From positions 1 to 8,904 of the forward strand of contig URGO01000127.1 in assembly GCA_900547435.1 (NCBI GenBank): a stretch of DNA of 8,904 nt, read 5' to 3'. Numbering within the stretch: position 1 is the first letter of the stretch; every line of letters starts with the position of its first letter. The notes beneath the pieces are model-generated. The model was given only the letters and a program-made list of their open reading frames with translations. It searched no databases and had not been told where the DNA came from. Positions 6,494-8,904 of the stretch are shown here, piece after piece. This DNA is from an uncultured Parabacteroides sp. GTDB taxonomy: Bacteria; Bacteroidota; Bacteroidia; Bacteroidales; Tannerellaceae. A program made the position numbers and the translations under genes.

Positions 6494-6551
6494 AAGAATG
6501 AAGAATCAGGAATGGCATATATGCCTTCTTTTTCCTCAATTCTTCATTCTT
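6494..6551. repeat. Nested inverted repeat in the carB-regulator spacer
   Basis: AAGAATGAAGAAT (6494-6506) and ATTCTTCATTCTT (6539-6551) are perfect 13-bp inverted arms. Inside them AGGAA (6508-6512) pairs with TTCCT (6532-6536), and at the centre is the perfect palindrome GGCATATATGCC (6514-6525). Together they form one long interrupted hairpin of 58 bases. Related short units (AGAATGAA, TTCATT) recur on both flanks. It may end the carB transcript, although no clear U-tract follows on the minus strand. It may also be a dispersed intergenic palindromic element. Confidence 0.6.
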
Positions 6552-6569
6552 TATCCTTACTTCTTCATT

Positions 6570-8904
6570 TTATTTATATTCCTGCCAACTCTTGATTTGA
6601 ATATCCTCTTCCCGCATTGAGCAGAAGGCTTCGATGAAAGCACTTGCCAAACGGGCATTGGTAATCAACGGTATGTTATGGTCGATTGCAGCACGACGAA
6701 TCTTATACCCGTTGGTGAGTTCGCGTTTGCTATGATCTTTTGGAATATTCACAACCAATTCAAATACGTGCTGGCTGAACATCTCCATAATATCCAAATC
6801 GCCTTGTTCGTCCGGCCAGCATACAGCCGTAGCCTTAATACCGTTTTCATTCAAGAACTTAGCCGTTCCTTGTGTCGCATAGATTGTATAGCCTTTCGCA
6901 TCCAGTACCCGACAAGGTTCCAGCAAATCCACTTTGCTCTTTACAGCTCCGGACGAAACCAGAATATTCTTCTTCGGAATTGTATTGCCTACGGCTATCA
7001 TTGCGGACAACAGAGCTTCGTTGAAATCATCCCCGATACATCCTACTTCACCGGTCGAGCTCATGTCTACGCCCAATACCGGATCGGCATTATGCAGACG
7101 GGCAAACGAGAATTGCGAAGCCTTGACGCCAATCCAATCAATATCAAACGCACTCTTATCCGGTTTCGTATAATTAGCATCCAGCATGATACGCGTTGCC
7201 GTCTCGATAAAGTTCCGCTTCAACACTTTCGATACGAACGGGAAGCTGCGCGAAGCACGGAGGTTACACTCGATAACCTTCACGAAATTGTTCTTTGCCA
7301 AGAACTGGATGTTGAACGGACCGCTGATATTTAATTCTTTTGCGATAGTTTTAGCCACTTTCTTAATCCGACGTGCGGTCTCGAAGTAAATCTTCTGAGC
7401 CGGGAATACCAATGTCGCATCACCTGAATGGACTCCGGCAAACTCGATATGCTCAGAAATAGCATACTCAACCACTTCACCATTCTTAGCCACGGCATCA
7501 AACTCGACTTCCTTCGCGCCTTGCAAGAACTCAGATACCACAACCGGATATTCCTTCGATACCTTAGCCGCCAGGCCCAAGAACTCAATCATCTGCTCTT
7601 TCGAATGGCAGACATTCATGGCTGCACCCGACAATACATAAGAAGGACGAATCAGAATCGGGAAACCGACTTCGGCGATGAACTCGTCAATCTCCTCCAT
7701 ACTCGTCACCTCAGCCCACCGCGGCTGGTCAATCTTCAACGAATCCAACATAGCCGAGAACTTATGGCGGTTCTCCGCACGGTCAATCGATAACGGTGAG
7801 GTTCCCAAGATAGGCACATGCTGGCGATAAAGCTTCATGGCCAAGTTATTCGGGATTTGTCCGCCTACCGACACCACTACGCCCTTCGGCATTTCCAAAT
7901 CAATGATATCCAACACACGTTCGTAAGACAATTCATCGAAATACAAACGGTCGCACATATCATAATCGGTCGACACCGTTTCCGGATTATAGTTGATCAT
8001 GATAGCCTTATATCCCAACTTACGAACCGTCTGGGCGGTATTTACCGAACACCAGTCAAATTCCACCGAAGAACCGATGCGATAAGCACCCGAACCCAAG
8101 ATAATCACGCTCTTGTCGGTCGGATAATAAGGTATATCATGCGCACTTCCATCATAAGTCAAATAAAGATAATTGGTCAGTTCCGGATTTTCGGAAGCCA
8201 CCGTATTGATGCGTTTCACACTGGGCAGGATACCCAATTTCTTACGCAAATTACGGACGCGGATATTTTCCTTCTCCATATTCCCTTCCGGATGCTCTAC
8301 GTATCGGGCAATCTGGAAATCGGAGAAACCAAGCCGTTTAGCCTCTTTCAGCACATCCGCCGGAACCTCTTCTATCTTATTATAAAGCTCTAATACCTTA
8401 GTATAATCTACAATATTCTTCAGCTTCTTCAAGAACCACGGGTTAATCTTGGTCAGCTCATAGATGCGCTCTACCGTATAGCCTTTCTCCAACGCCTGAG
8501 CCACGGCAAAGATACGCAGGTCGGTCGGATTGGCCAACTCCTTGTCCAAATCCTCAAATTCCAATCCGTTATTTCCCACGAAACCATGCATTCCCTGTCC
8601 GATCATACGCAGACCCTTCTGCATGATTTCCTCGAAACTCTTACCGATAGACATGATTTCGCCCACCGACTTCATGCTTGAGCCGATTTGCCGGTCAACG
8701 CCTACGAACTTCGACAGGTCCCAACGCGGAATCTTCACAATCATATAGTCTACCTCCGGAGCCTTGTAGGCCGAGTTCGGCGTACCCATCTCGCCTATCT
8801 CATCCAATCCGTAGCCCAAAGCCAACTTAGCGGCCACGAAAGCCAACGGATAACCGGTCGCCTTGGATGCCAATGCCGATGAACGGCTCAGACGGGCGTT
8901 CACT
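6570..8904 (-). CDS. carB: Carbamoyl-phosphate synthase large subunit, C-terminal 777 residues (5' end outside window)
   Basis: CarB makes carbamoyl phosphate from ammonia (supplied by CarA from glutamine), bicarbonate and two ATP, feeding pyrimidine and arginine synthesis in the cytoplasm. The visible part opens inside the first ATP-grasp domain (VNARLSRSSALASKATGYPL, fragment residues 1-20, the metal-binding end). It continues through the oligomerization domain (about 120-250), the second pre-ATP-grasp fold (about 263-370, with IILGSGAYRIGSSVEFDW), the second ATP-grasp domain (about 378-575, with LIRPSYVLSGAAMNV, EHIEFAGVHSGDATL and IECNLRASRSFPFVSK), and the C-terminal MGS-like allosteric domain (about 640-770, with YATQGTAKFL). 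The family has about 1070 residues, so about 300 are missing beyond the edge. The GTG at 8903 is an internal valine codon, not a start. The wording of the second half is closer to eukaryotic CPS1/CAD enzymes than to E. coli CarB. The reading frame is intact to TAA. No carA is visible. Confidence 0.96.
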   Translation of the reverse strand, partial: VNARLSRSSALASKATGYPLAFVAAKLALGYGLDEIGEMGTPNSAYKAPEVDYMIVKIPRWDLSKFVGVDRQIGSSMKSVGEIMSIGKSFEEIMQKGLRMIGQGMHGFVGNNGLEFEDLDKELANPTDLRIFAVAQALEKGYTVERIYELTKINPWFLKKLKNIVDYTKVLELYNKIEEVPADVLKEAKRLGFSDFQIARYVEHPEGNMEKENIRVRNLRKKLGILPSVKRINTVASENPELTNYLYLTYDGSAHDIPYYPTDKSVIILGSGAYRIGSSVEFDWCSVNTAQTVRKLGYKAIMINYNPETVSTDYDMCDRLYFDELSYERVLDIIDLEMPKGVVVSVGGQIPNNLAMKLYRQHVPILGTSPLSIDRAENRHKFSAMLDSLKIDQPRWAEVTSMEEIDEFIAEVGFPILIRPSYVLSGAAMNVCHSKEQMIEFLGLAAKVSKEYPVVVSEFLQGAKEVEFDAVAKNGEVVEYAISEHIEFAGVHSGDATLVFPAQKIYFETARRIKKVAKTIAKELNISGPFNIQFLAKNNFVKVIECNLRASRSFPFVSKVLKRNFIETATRIMLDANYTKPDKSAFDIDWIGVKASQFSFARLHNADPVLGVDMSSTGEVGCIGDDFNEALLSAMIAVGNTIPKKNILVSSGAVKSKVDLLEPCRVLDAKGYTIYATQGTAKFLNENGIKATAVCWPDEQGDLDIMEMFSQHVFELVVNIPKDHSKRELTNGYKIRRAAIDHNIPLITNARLASAFIEAFCSMREEDIQIKSWQEYK

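Noticed and set aside
6678..8748. Several long plus-strand frames opposite carB
   Set aside because: They are shadows of the strongly conserved carB coding sequence and show no protein features of their own.
8901..8904. GTG at 8903 as the start of carB
   Set aside because: The following residues are the well-known interior of the first ATP-grasp domain, so the gene simply runs off the window.

Overview
The window is Bacteroidales chromosomal DNA, most like Bacteroides or Parabacteroides. The evidence is a SusC-type TonB-dependent receptor carrying an STN domain, a FecR-type anti-sigma factor with the C-terminal extension typical of gut Bacteroidota, a Y_Y_Y/LuxR membrane regulator of a type common in this phylum, weak or absent Shine-Dalgarno sequences, and several matches to the Bacteroides promoter pattern (TTTG, about 20 nt, TAnnTTTG). 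All five protein genes lie on the minus strand, so transcription runs from high to low coordinates. No tRNA, rRNA, CRISPR array or transposase is visible.

Layout in transcription order: (1) 8904-6570, the C-terminal three quarters of the large subunit of carbamoyl-phosphate synthase (carB), cut by the window edge; (2) 6569-6449, a spacer with a nested inverted repeat; (3) 6448-4370, a 692-residue membrane regulator with a periplasmic propeller-like sensor, Y_Y_Y domain, one membrane span, coiled coil and LuxR-type helix-turn-helix; (4) 4369-4016, a 354-base AT-rich spacer with a long 18-bp hairpin (probable terminator), a partial third repeat copy, an AT-rich palindrome and a candidate promoter; (5) 4015-2633, a flavin disulfide reductase of the type II sulfide:quinone oxidoreductase kind with an unusual twin-arginine-like leader, followed by a clear intrinsic terminator; (6) 2453-1533, a fecR-type anti-sigma factor with no sigma factor gene beside it; (7) 1374-34, the N-terminal 40% of a SusC/RagA receptor that loses its family sequence and stops near the window start.

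Genes 6 and 7 form an eroded trans-envelope signalling unit. In intact systems the receptor's STN domain contacts FecR, which controls an ECF sigma factor. Here the sigma gene is missing from the usual place and the receptor barrel is missing. Between the two genes is a hairpin plus U-tract that works as a terminator only on the plus strand, with a plausible plus-strand promoter upstream. This suggests a short antisense RNA over the receptor leader, like the cis-encoded sRNAs described for Bacteroides polysaccharide utilization loci. The regulator and the SQR-like enzyme are neighbours in the same direction, but a probable terminator separates them, so any regulatory link is conjecture. No wholly new system is evident. 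The best leads are the antisense RNA, the broken receptor junction and the orphan fecR.
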